A stretch of 64,000 nucleotides of DNA from Arbacia lixula (taxonomy: Eukaryota; Echinodermata; Echinoidea; Arbacioida; Arbaciidae), in the NCBI GenBank assembly GCA_963669155.1, contig OZ022576.1, forward strand, positions 30,704,335 through 30,768,334, read 5' to 3'. Numbering within the stretch: position 1 is the first letter of the stretch; the number at the start of each line of letters is the position of its first letter. Of this stretch, positions 28,401-41,030 are shown one piece after another. A model generated the notes under the pieces. It made no database searches, was not told the origin of the DNA, and saw only the letters and a list, made by a program, of their open reading frames with translations. Position numbers and translations under genes: made by a program.

Positions 28401-31400
28401 CAAACTTTCTTTGAAATTTAAAGGGGAAGTTCACCCTGAAATTATTTTGGTCTCAATAAAAAGAGACATGTGAAAGAAACATATGAGTGAAGGTTTGACG
28501 AAAATCGGTCAAAGGAAAAGAAAGTTATTTTAGTTTAAAGTTTTGATTTTGTGACGTCACATGCGAGGTGCTCTCCCATATGTTGTGTACAAAGTAAGTT
28601 GATAAATTGCTTTTTTTTCTGCTTTTGACAACGGAATGATTTTTTTCGTACAGGGATGTGTGTAAAAACGTATTTCTGATAATGTACCAAATGCACAAGT
28701 AAACGGATGCATATCTTTGTGAGAAAATGCACATTTTCGAAAAAAATTGTACACAACACGTGGGAGAGCACCTCGCATGTGACGTCACAAAATCAAAACT
28801 TTAAAATCAAATAACTTTCTTTTCCTTTGACCAATTTTCGTCAAACCTTCACTCATATGTTTCTTTCATTTGTCTCTTTCTATTGAAACCAAAATAATTT
28901 CAGGGTGAACTTCCCCTTTAAGTGTCCGCAAATTCTTGGTTATCAGGATTTTATATTGCAGTCTCAATTAAACCACTAGTGGTCATGCAATGTCATGCAA
29001 ACAAATTTGCTAGCTATTTTATTGATTGACAAAGAGAGGTGAATGAATATAGTTAAGATCAAGAAGCAAATTGTCTCTAAATTGTGGTTCTGAGGGAATT
29101 CTAGATAATCAGGATTTTAACAATTATTCTGATTAAAGGAAATTACAGTGAGCCTCTGAATCAAAATGTTGTTGGCGTAGACTGTCTGCGGTGGACTTCC
29201 GTCTTGAAGATGGAACAAGAACATCGTACCATCATTCTTGTCATCTGTTCCTGATCTGACCGTGGTCAACCTGTAGCTACCCACTCCTTTTACTGACAGT
29301 ATGCAGGGTCACAGACACTTGGCCCTCTCTCAGATTCGATGATTAAGAACATTGTATCCAAAGATGTTTTCCTCTGAATCTCCTTTTATTGTGAATGTCT
29401 GATCTATATCCTTTTTTTCTCATTTTAGGTCTCAAATGAACATGGTATTCAAAGTCCAGCAAATATAAAATGAAGGTAGCCTTCCAATATGTCAATTATG
29501 CCAATTTCACAAAATATATCAACAGGTTAAAGCTCATATCAAATAAAGGGAAAACATTTGGAGGTCAGAATATAAACTATTTGGGGAAACACTACTTTAT
29601 CCTGGCATCATGAGAAACTTGTATCATAAGACCTATAGATATTTTCACTGGTGACTGTCAACAGGCTGCCACGCAGGTTCTCATTTCTTGTTTTATTCTT
29701 GAGATTGTTTGAGAGTGTCTGGTAGATGTCGTCGTCAAAGTGTGATTTCTCTCATCTGGCATACAGATCACTCAAGTACAATCCCATCATGCTTGCAGAT
29801 TATACTTGTGTTGGATAATAATATTATGATTAGTTATTACAAATCATGTAGTTACTTGCATATAGAGAAATTTAGAATAGTGTTATGATCACAAAACAAT
29901 CAGATTGCATCAGACAGACTTGAATGCAATTAACTATTATATAAATCTGTTGTCAGATAAAGGTTATGGGCTTCCGTGCTTTATCTCACAGTCAGAGTTA
30001 ATTAGATTGTAAGTATCTTGCAGGTGCACTTGTTCATTTAGTTCAAGACAAAACGAAATGGGCAAAGGAAATGATATGGGACAGTGGCAATGTTGAATTG
30101 AATTGCTTTTTTCCGCCAACTATTATTCACTTAATGTCGCGTGAACACATTGAGGACAAGAGATATTAATTGGAATTGGACAGGAATGATATTTGACGGA
30201 TGAGTATTTTTTCAACAGAAGTACTGGTAGTTGTTTTTTAAAGAGCGGATAGTGAGTAATATGATTGGCTGCAGAGAAACTGTATCTTATCAAAAAGCTA
30301 TTGAAGCTTTTATTGATCAATTATGATCCATGGGGTCTTATCCTTTTAGTTATCAGTACCTGAGTTTGTGTTGTAAATGAATCATACGATGTCAATTTAT
30401 TGCAATGTTATTTTGAAGTCATTCATTGATTTTGTATTTTCAGCACTAGAAAAATGATACAGATCTCTGATGCAGTGTGAAATAATGTATGATCTTAAAC
30501 AATAACCATTATCTGTTTTGTTGTTGTACCTGCTAGGTGCTAGACAAGACCTTGCCCATCATGAAGCCAGACCAGGATGAGCTCAAAGTCCCACCCATCG
30601 CTGGTGTCAGAGTCACGTGGATTGGCCACGCAACCACCCTGGTGCAGTTTGACGGTATCTCAGTGCTGACGGACCCTGTCTTCAGCGACCGCTGCGGCCC
30701 CATGTCATGGATGGGCCCCAAGAGGTATCGGGCCGCGCCCTGCCGAGTCAAGGACCTCCCGAAGATTGACGCCGTGGTGATAAGCCACTCCCACTTCGAC
30801 CACTTGGATGCGCCGACCGTGACGAGTTTGAATGCGAGGTTTGGTGCGGAGCTGCGCTGGTTTGTGCCTCTAGGTCTGCTAGACTGGATGACCAGCATGG
30901 GGTGTGAGAACGTCATCGAGATGGATTGGTGGCAGGAGAACTGCATCCCAGCGCACAGCGACGTCACCTTCGCCTTCACCCCCGCCCAACATTGGGGGCA
31001 GCGCACACCCACTGACCGGTTCAAGTCACTGTGGGGATCGTGGTGCATCATGGGACCAAACCACAGCTTCTTCTTCGCAGGGGATACAGGCTACTGCAGA
31101 GGATTTGAGGAGATTGGGAGGCGGTATGGGCCCTTCGATCTGGCAGCTATTCCCATCGGAGCCTATGAACCAAGGTAAATAATACCTTCCAGGAAAGGTA
31201 CCACTGAGTAAGATGCCACTTAGTCTTATTGAACCAGTATATTATTTGGCACAGAAAAATATGATATTTTCCTTTGCAAATCATACACACACAGACAATA
31301 CCATGGCTGAATGACCAGAAAAGTTGTGGATAAATAGATTTATAATTGCGCTATATACATCCATATTCCTCCTGCTTCATTCATTCATTTGTACCGGTAA

Positions 31401-34400
31401 ATGAATTTGTTAACATCGTGATTCTTTAAACCTTATAAAACTGCAAATCAAATAAAACTCAAATTTGCTTTTGAAAGGTCTGCCAGAAATTTCATACACT
31501 AGGAAATTACATCACTGAACAAAGGTATTGTTCAGTCAGAAAACTGAAAAGTAATACCACAAGAAACATTTTGTTCCCCTTTTTGATTCATTGAACATCC
31601 AAGAAATTAACAAGATATGACAAGAGAAATACTGTCAAAATAACACCTCAACATAATGTCATATTCTTGGCCTTCATGTAAATGCTAGACCCCTAGCCCC
31701 ACAGCCAGGGTTGTGAATGAGAAGGAAAAGAAAGAGGTGTGTTGGTCTTCAACAGAGCTAGAAAACCTTGAAATGATGAGGACAAGTCAGTTTGATTGAA
31801 TCCCAAAGCTCTGGAACACACCTGAAGAAATTAATTCTGATAAGATCTGTGACCTGATTGTATATATCCGTCTTTGAGTCACCATCAGCGATGCTCCAGG
31901 ACCCTCGGCTCTAGGTGATGTGTTTGAGTCCCACCTAGTCAAAAAGCCAAACTAGAAAGTGCGAAAACTGTGGTGTGCTGTATGAGCAATCTCAACGAGA
32001 CCCTGGCTTTGGGAATCTTTTCCTGTGGTTGTTGTCATTGAAGACAAATACCGTTGAATATAATGACAATGAAATGACTTAAGATCAGATAAAGTAATCA
32101 TGTTTGGGAAGTAATCGGTAGATGTGTAGCTGATAGCCCCTTGCCAAGATGTACATAAATCAATCAACATCATAGTGTTGGGATACTGAAAGGCAATTGT
32201 TTTAACAAGATGTCTAGAGAGAAGTGTGGGCGAATGAATCCATATTTAGGTATTTATTTACAAACACCATGAGGAAAGCCAAATGGCTATTAGCAGTCTA
32301 TACTTATATTATGAAATGAATAAGGTTTATTCTTAACATGAAAGAACAATTTATGTGTCAATCAGCACATGTATTTAGTTCCTGGCACTTTCTGGTACAT
32401 AATATTTCTTCTTGGAGTGATGCCTTTAATTTTAATACACTGGACAATTAGGATGGAAGTTAGTTTAAACAATTAATGGCGTCTTCCATATTTACACAGT
32501 GACTAAAATGAAGCAGCCTTATCAACATGTGCTGAGACCCCATCATTTCACTATAAGTTATATCTACCAACCACATGTTTGTTCACTATACTATGCATGT
32601 GTGTAGATATTCTCCATTATAAATCTCTGTGCAATGATGTGTATATGACACATAATATTTGTCACAGCTCTATATTTAAATAATTGACACAAGAACTAAA
32701 TCTGAAGTAAAGACAAGGAATAGTTTATTTATCAAGATTTGACAGGTTAGTAATACAGGCACATGTCTGCATGAATGCCTTATAATGCATGCCAGGAATT
32801 TATTTCTCATAGAGAAAAGTTGCCTGGAATCTGTCTTCAACACACACAGGGTGAGGATGTGCTAAATTGGGGGTTTGTGATATCTCTTATCGCATTTTTC
32901 CTTCTTAGTTGTGGTCACAAGGAGAGCAAAATGTATGAGTAAGTTTAGGTAGAAGGCAGGGAAAGGTCCATGATAGCCTTCATTCTAGGCTTTGGAGGGC
33001 AGGCAATGTACTACAATCACAACGAAGGAGCTTTACTTTAAGTTGTGTTCAGGCGACCATCGCCAGAATCACGATTCAAAATGTGATTCAAAACGCAAAC
33101 ATGAATCTCGATAACGACAGAATCAGCGTCCAGACGACCTTCTCTCAAATCACGTTTCTACTCACATTTGGGCCAATCCAGTGTGCATCGCAGTGCGCAG
33201 TTTGATCCAGGAAGAATAGGTTAGCTTGTATGCGCGCGTTTCTGACTTCTACGTGGGCTGCTTGACTAGCACCGCAAATAGGCCAACACAATGACTTCAA
33301 AAAATCATAATTCAAAACGCGGTTGCATTCAAGTGACCTTTTTCGTTTTTTTTCGTTTTTTTTTGCGTTTTAAATCACGTTTATATTCAATTTCGTCTGA
33401 ACGCAATCATGATTCTAATCATGATTCTAGGGCAAAAAAGTGTCGCATTAATGCAACCTAAATGCACTGAATCACAGGTGAATTTTAAAGTTGCACGATA
33501 AGTAGGCAGTGGTGAAGCCATTGTATTGATTATCTCTGAGGTTTACCTGCTGCCATCTGCCATATCTTCAGATATTGTACTAAATTCCCCTTTTAACTAC
33601 ACAGGTAAAATCTACCTGTATTTTCTTAGATACAGAATGTTCTTAATCATCGTAATATGTGCCTACCTTTGGCCACTTTAGTCTCCTTCTTGAGTGAGGA
33701 AAGGGGGGCTAGTCTGTGTGTCCAAACTTTTTAAACCCTTTGTGTGTTAGAGACACTGCTGCTCTATGGGATTTGTGTGTATTACTTGTGCAAAATTTCC
33801 TCAGTGGAGCATAAAAAGTTAATAGCTGTGAGTGCAGTTAAACAGAAAGACGCCGCCTACTGTCTAGACACTAGGCTAGGTCAAGGGAGGTATAATATTT
33901 GAAGGAGGGGTCTCTTAAATAATCAGGCGGAGTGGAGTTGGGTAGTGGGGGGGGGGAGGGAGGGGCTCATTTCCAGCATTTCTGTTATTTTATCCTCTTG
34001 TATATTGCTGAGTTACTGCTGAGCATTACCTCTTTTTATGCCCGATAAACTGCTGTGAAGCAAGGTATATGTGTGTCTGCGAAAAGGCATCAATGGCGCA
34101 TTAAGCGTTGTAGAGTAATGAATATTCAGCATTAGCTAAGTCTAGAATGATGATAGAGGCCTAGGTCTCAGTTTAGGAAGAGCAGAGGAGCTGGAAAACT
34201 CAAGTTATAAGGTTATTAAATACAATATATAGGTTGTTTCTTTTGATTGATGTAACAGGTGGTATGTCAAAGTATGTGTGATTGCACCCCCCCCCCCCAT
34301 AGAATTCACTCTGTGCTTTGACTTATGGGGGGATGCTTGGGGGCATTAATGAACCCCTATGGGGGCGGCATTCACCCCCCATCACCCCAGTCCTGGTTAA

Positions 34401-37400
34401 ACCGAACTCACGTAGCACACTCGTCACGGCGTGGAAGGGGAAATTAGAATTGGCATGTGAAGCCTATGACTGAGGCATGTCTCTTCCTCTCACTCTCCTA
34501 TCGGAGCTGAACTGAGGGTGCACCTTGCCTCGATCGCCGCGTTGCCATGATAATAACGGAGAAATTGCCGGGAACAGGATTGAATCAGGGAAAGCTGAAT
34601 TTGAATGACTAAGGAGTTAGAGCTTGCGACTACCCTGGTCTAGTGGTATAGTAACACTTCATGAAGCTTGGTCCAAGCAAGGTGGGGTGTTGGGAGGTAT
34701 TACTTGAAGTGGACAAGCTCAATCACGGCAGCATCAACCAGTGTCTTACCCTTCTTTCCTCCTTCCTTCCTCCTCCTCCCAGACCGTTATCAATCGCCTC
34801 ACAGCTCGGCATGTCACGCTGCTCTCAGATACCCTGAGCATCTGTTAGCTTCCTCTGATGCACACCCACTAGACACACAGACAGACAGACAGACACATCA
34901 TACATTTTCATTTCCACCTTCCCACCCCCTCCAATCACACACCGACTGGTGGAGAGTGACATACATACATACACATAGCCATACACATACAGGCAGACAC
35001 ATACACAACTCAAACAACACATTTGCTTCCATTCCCCCCCCCCCCCCCACACACACACACACCAGTAAAAAAATTATGCAGGGGCTCAGGAAAATGAAAC
35101 TCCCACAATACCAATAAGAGCCCCCTTGAGAACAAAAGAGCCCCTGTCAAAAAGAACATATATTTTTGAAACAGTATATAGCACAGTACATAGTTCCAAT
35201 TCATGACATGCAAGCTTCGAATTAAGCCATCAGACTAATTTGCACTACAGCTCAAAGGAATTGGCACGGGTAAAGAGAAAGGGAAGAAATTGTAGGAGCC
35301 GCAGTTTTGAACTGCAGTATATTTTTTCCAGTTCAGCATGAAACACGATGCTTTAGCCTATTAAAAAAGCATCATGTTTCATGCTAAACTGAACAAAATA
35401 TACCGCAGTTGAAAACTGCGGCTCCTTCCCTTAACTCTTTGTGCGTTCACCTGTGAACCCCCTGTACGTTGCATTAATTTGAGTGTGCGCATATTCCAAT
35501 GAACTCTTGTCGGAGTAGTAGCTTTCAAGGGCTATAACTTTTTATTAGATTGTCGTGAGGAAAAAAAATGTACATATAAAATATAGAGAATTGCATGGGC
35601 TTTCCACTCATATGTATTTTGTCTAGCAGTTGAGGAGCTACTGTATCACAGGGCTTTACTTGTGCAGAACATTTGAAAAAAAATGTCAATGTGTTCAGTT
35701 GTGCTAATGTAAATGATATGTTGGACTCTTCATTTGCTGTAAATTGCAGGGAAATTATTACAGTTATTTTGCTAAGACCATGACCTTTCTATTGATATCA
35801 AAATCAATAAGTTTTGAAACGAAGAAAGTTAGATGCAGGAAGTGCATTGAAAAGCCGATATGGCCAAGAATTTGGCTTGATTAGGACTCTAGGAGCTCTT
35901 TGTGTTGTAATACAAAGAGACCGCCTACAATGCGGACATGTGCACGCACCCACTAAGACCGTGACCTTTCTATTGATATCAAAATCAATAAGTGTTGAAA
36001 AGAAGAAAGTTCAATACAGGATGTGCATAGAAAAGCCTGTATGGCCAAGAATTTGGCTTGGTTAGGACTCTAGTCTGAGCTCTTTGTGTTGTAATACAAA
36101 GAGATCGCCTACAATGCGTACATGTACACGCACCCACATAATCACAGTACAATAACAAGGAACTTGTGTGATTTTCTTCTGTACTGCACTGTACAAGATG
36201 GAAAAATACCGAAACAAAATGATCAAAACTCTCCGAAATCTTCTATGTAACCCTATGCTGCAACGCGAACGAGCGGAAAGCCTGTTACAGTGACGATCGC
36301 GAGCAATAGTACCGAACAGTGGTACGGTTCGCAGTACGCACATATTTCCATTTCCATTCACCTACGTGTGTTCTGTGCAAAATTGCGAACGAAACGTGTC
36401 CACGGTTGTGCATTGATGCGAACGAAACGTAGAAAGAGTTAATTCCCTTTCCCTTTACCCGTGCCAATTCCTTTGAGCTGTAGTGTATATTCCCTGACAC
36501 ACACGTTTTCACTTCAAGAGACATGGAAGATACTTGATGGACCGCTCCCATGTGCCAACATTTATTATGATATCGGTTATTCTTTGCTAGGACATCTCAC
36601 AATCCCGCCTCAGTCTTCTATAATGACACAGTCAGTGAGGTCAGTAGGAATTAACGCTGAGCAGAAATAGACATCGATCAGAGGCTCCTAATTGAGCGTG
36701 CAATTCTTGGAGGAGCGTATTGTAGCATTCAACACCCTAGTAGCAGACACACTTTTCGAACAATATTCCTTTGCCTTTAAGAAATGTTTTTTAAATGATC
36801 TTGTAGGGTAGAGTGAGTGTCCATCTTTATTTTTGCACTCCTGAAATTGAACAAGATCAATGGAACCTATTCATATATGCTACATACCTATCCACAAAAT
36901 TATTGAACCATTTGTGGCAATCTTGTCGATGCTTTTGCAGAACGGGAGTCACACAAATAATGGGGGTATTTGCGTGGTATACTACAATATTATGGCTTTT
37001 TTGGTGTTAAAGAAGTTTGCTGGAAACTTGCTTAGTAAAGTGCAATAGTAATATTGCAGTATTCTGGGTTCTGAATGGGGCTTACAGTAGTAGGAATATA
37101 CCCACAGTATGATGGGTTAGATACTCAGGATTTATCAAAATATACTATTCTATATCAGTAAAGAAATTGGCCAAGATTAATTTGCCTTCAAAATGCAGAA
37201 CTATTTTTTTCATGATTCTTTGGCTTCTTTGCTCTAAACACAGGTTAATCTCAAGTACATACTAGTTTTGACCCCTTTAAAGTAAAAATGATGCTCAGAA
37301 TTAAAATAGCAATGTGTGTGAACCCCTCATCTAAAGCATACAGTCCATAGTTCTTTTCATGCTGACATGGACTATAATGTCACACTTCATATCACTTCTG

Positions 37401-40400
37401 AGCCTGATTCAACCAACAACCTCAAAGTTCTTGTCCTATCTGTCAGGGCGTATTACCCGACATATACCGCTGATATGTTAGCACTGGCACCTACTATAGC
37501 ATTTGGTCTAAATCCTGGGCTAAATTTAGTCCTGTGTGTGTGCCTTTTAGTGTGCAAACATACGGATTAATGGTGTGAAGAGTGAATGCCGCTATGACGG
37601 GTGATCCTCATGATTCAGACCGTGGGGAATGTCTAGGGCAGGGGTGTGGGGGGAACGTGACTGCCCTCTGATTCCCAATGAATACAACTCATATTTACCA
37701 TCGACAAATTTTTGCCACTTTGAAGACTTGAAGCACAAGTCCAAAGAATTTGCCCAAAAAATTTATGGGAGTGTGCTTATGTTATGAGTAAGTGTTAACA
37801 CTTATACATAACATAAGGAGATTCCACTCAAAATTAATTTGGTTTTAATAAAAGCAGAATGCATTTAGCTATTCAAAGCTCAAGTATGGTATACATGTAC
37901 ATACATGATCTAGAAGTTTTAAATTAACTGTTTTTAACATTATTATGATGATACTATAACGCCCATATGGTACACGCTATAAGCAGCAGGCCAGGCACAC
38001 TCATTCGTAAAGAATTATGTCAGCCCGTACGTGTTCGATGACACACCCAGGGAGCAAATCTTGTTTCTGAGTAGAGAGAAGAAAGCAGAACGAGATCCCC
38101 TTCACACCAAAGGTTTATTTTAACCCGTTCTTTTCTCCACTCAGATACCGAGCAGCATAACTGTCTTGTAATGTGCTATTCGGACTATAGATGGGCTATG
38201 AATAAACTTCAAATTCCTTATAAGGTGCAATTCTCCCTATCGCATATAGCTCTCCGAATCTGAACGCGTGTGGTGCTCTAATTTTTTTACCTTTAATTCT
38301 TGGGATATGGACTTCCGGTTCACTAACGTATATTGCCATTGTCTTGCTTGTGTATTGTCATTCTTTCATTAGTCCATCCACAATCAATGTTGAGTTAGGC
38401 AAAAACATCGCCTTGAGTGATTGGTGGTAATTTTTACAAGTCCTTCGTCCATGTAACAACCCTTCCATTTTAATATTATGAGGTTTATGAGGGTTGAAAT
38501 TACAGATTCTGTGCGTTATTGCGTGAATTGAATACATACCAAACTCTTACCGGAAGTATACGTCTTAAGAGCAATCGATCAGATATCGGTATCGCAAGGT
38601 GATTTCACTTAATATCAGCTATATGGGATAGGGAGAATTAAGCCACACTCTTGGTCTATCCTGCAGTTCCATGACAAATTTTGACTAGAGTTAACGGAGC
38701 CCGAAAATCTAGGCTTGAGCAATGGGTTAACCATTTGACTCCTAGATTATCTCAAGCCCATAGACTAAATGCATCAACTATCCAGTTGAGTTGAGGGTTA
38801 AATTGCGCTTGAAATATCAGGCACAGCATGAAGTTGATACTGCCACGATGTCCATGGATCTCCTGTCAAACATTTTTACATGTGCATGTTTTAATCCTGT
38901 GTATATGTTGCGATATAAACTAATGAGAGCTTGCTGTCTTTTCTTTATCTTCCCCCGCACTTTTTTGCAGTGCACACTGAACTTGATCGCTTAGGAAAAC
39001 TAGTGGTCTTGCTCAGTTAATCTTGATTAGTATTTGAGGACCTGAAGATTGGTGGTTGATTCACTTCTGATCAGATGTGAGCTAAATATCAATCCACTGT
39101 GAATCATGTCGTTTTCTTTTCATATCTTGACAAATCATTTCATGTCGAGAGTTATAATCCATCCCTAAGGTGAATCAGCTCTGTACCAGAGGACGAGCTG
39201 ACATGACTTTAACCTGTTCAGTCCTATTGGCAAGAAACTGATTTGTTTCTCAAATAGGGCTACCAGTGCCAGGTAGTGGGAGGGTTAATATAGGAGAGAC
39301 AATGCACCTCACGGGAAGGGTAAACTAGCTAGATGACCAAGCATGTATGTCTGAAGGAAGGGTGAGGTGAGGTTAGGAGGGGGGGGAGGGGGGGGGGGTA
39401 TGCTAGCTCCCATCCCCAGCCCACTCCCCTTCCCTACTTCCCCCACTAGTCTGTCAACACCTGCCTCACAGCGGACAGAGCAGAGAATCACCCCTCCTCC
39501 AAGCAAATGGACAAAAGTAAACCAGGATGCGTATAGCATTCCAAACCATAAATGAGAATGCACCATTAATGGATAACATTTCCGAGTGCTTATTAAGTTT
39601 CCTCGTCTAATGAGATAATTACCTATTTTGTAAGTGGTTGTGATCATATTACAAGTAATCAACTGCCATTAATTCAGTTAGGCTGCTGAGCTCACAAATT
39701 TCGAGGAATAGGATATATCTCTATCATTATACTGGAACGTGTACTGGATATTTAGATTGAAAACTAATTGATGGTAAAGGATCCCAACCACATAGATAAT
39801 GTATAATGTCATTAGACAAACTTAATAGAAGCATATAAATGATGGATTTTTGTATGATCATAGTTTGATGAATCATGCACAATTTTTGTAAATTGTCTGA
39901 ACATATTTATCAAGACTCTATCTCATTAATAAGTAAGATTAATTCACTGAATATATGAGCTAGTACCATAACACATCGCAAAAAAAATGTATGCTATAAG
40001 TTTGTTTCAAAACGAGCATGAAGTGATTATTTCTTTATTTCATGAATCGTATAATATGAATGTCATCCACACCTTTTCCATTTGGCAAACAATCATGTAT
40101 CGGTGATTGAATTTAATCTTCATCTACACTACCACTCAAACGAATTGGCATCGGGTAAAGGGAAAGGGAAGAAATGGAAGGAGCCGCAGTTTTGTTCCTC
40201 GGTATACTTTGTCCAGTTCAGTTTGAAACATGATGCTTTTTAGGCTAATGCATCATGTTTCATGCTGAACAGGACAACATATACCACGGTTCAAAACTGC
40301 GGCTCTTTCCCTTTCTTCCCTTTCCCTTTACCTGATGCCAATTCCTTTGAGCTGTAGTGTATATCCTATGTTCTTATTCTAAAGAGAAATCAATGAAACT

Positions 40401-40995
40401 AGTAACCCCTTGTGTGTGCTGTAAAAATTACAGCTCTGGGGGATTTGTGTATTTCTTAGGTAGCAGTGAATCTCTGGCACATCAAGGATTTCATTTTGAA
40501 GTCAAAACTTGAGGCTCATACCTTCCCTCTCCCGAAGCAGCGACTACCTGCTGAACTAAGCCACTTCTTCTCTTCCTCCAGGTCCATGATGCATAACCAG
40601 CATGTAAATCCCAAAGAAGCGGTTCAAATCCATGAGGACGTGAACGCCAAAAAGTCAGTGGGCATTCACTGGGGTACCTTCACATTAACAAATGAGGTAA
40701 TTACTCTCTCTCTCTCTTTTGTTTGTTTCTCCCCACCTCTCTCTGTCTCCACCTTCTCTTTGTATCTTCCTTCTTCTCCCTCTCCCAATCTCTACCCCCA
40801 CCTCCCAACCTCTCCCCTATCTCTCTCTTTCTTCCCTGTATCTCCTTGTCTCTTCTTCCCCATCTCTCTCTGCCTCCTCCCTCCCGCTTCTCTCTGTCTG
40901 CTTCCCTTCCATCTTTCTCTCCTTCCCCATATTTACATTTAACTCCATCAATCTATTTCCCTTCATACCTCATGTATGTACCTATCTCTTTCCCT

Positions 40996-41030
<35 letters not shown>

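Larger units (their letters stand above)
16418..30536 (+). other. NAPEPLD intron 1 (14.1 kb)
   Basis: Donor GTTAGT, acceptor ACCTGCTAG. No other gene is supported inside. Contents listed separately: a SINE-like relic near 17.2 kb, family A hairpins at 21.6 and 22.8 kb, a 131-bp tandem duplication at 24.0 kb, pyrimidine-rich DNA at 25.8-26.2 kb, an inverted-repeat element at 26.2 kb, a degenerate satellite at 26.75-27.7 kb and a 504-bp palindrome at 28.4 kb. The stretches 17.3-20.3 kb and 29.0-30.5 kb show nothing recognisable. Confidence 0.85.
31175..40581 (+). other. NAPEPLD intron 2 (9.4 kb)
   Basis: Donor GTAAAT, acceptor CTTCCTCCAG. No further gene was found inside. Contents listed separately: an inverted-repeat element at 33.0 kb, family B remnants at 33.7 and 40.4 kb, C/CA simple repeats at 35.0 kb, a nested pair of transposons at 35.2-36.5 kb, an inverted-repeat element at 38.2 kb, a G-rich tract at 39.37 kb and a family A hairpin at 40.1 kb. 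The stretches 31.2-33.0 and 36.5-38.2 kb hold nothing I recognise. Confidence 0.85.

Noticed and set aside
30533..31051. Long minus-strand open frame (172 codons) and a plus-2 frame over the same span
   Set aside because: Shadows of the highly conserved NAPE-PLD core exon; the translations match nothing and lack splice or start context.
34630..34700. tRNA-like A-box (TGGTCTAGTGGTATAGTA)
   Set aside because: No B-box or T-arm follows and no cloverleaf can be drawn.
35814..36065. 83-codon plus frame
   Set aside because: It lies within the tandem duplication of the TTAA element; the two units carry the same words in shifted frames and no transposase motif is present.
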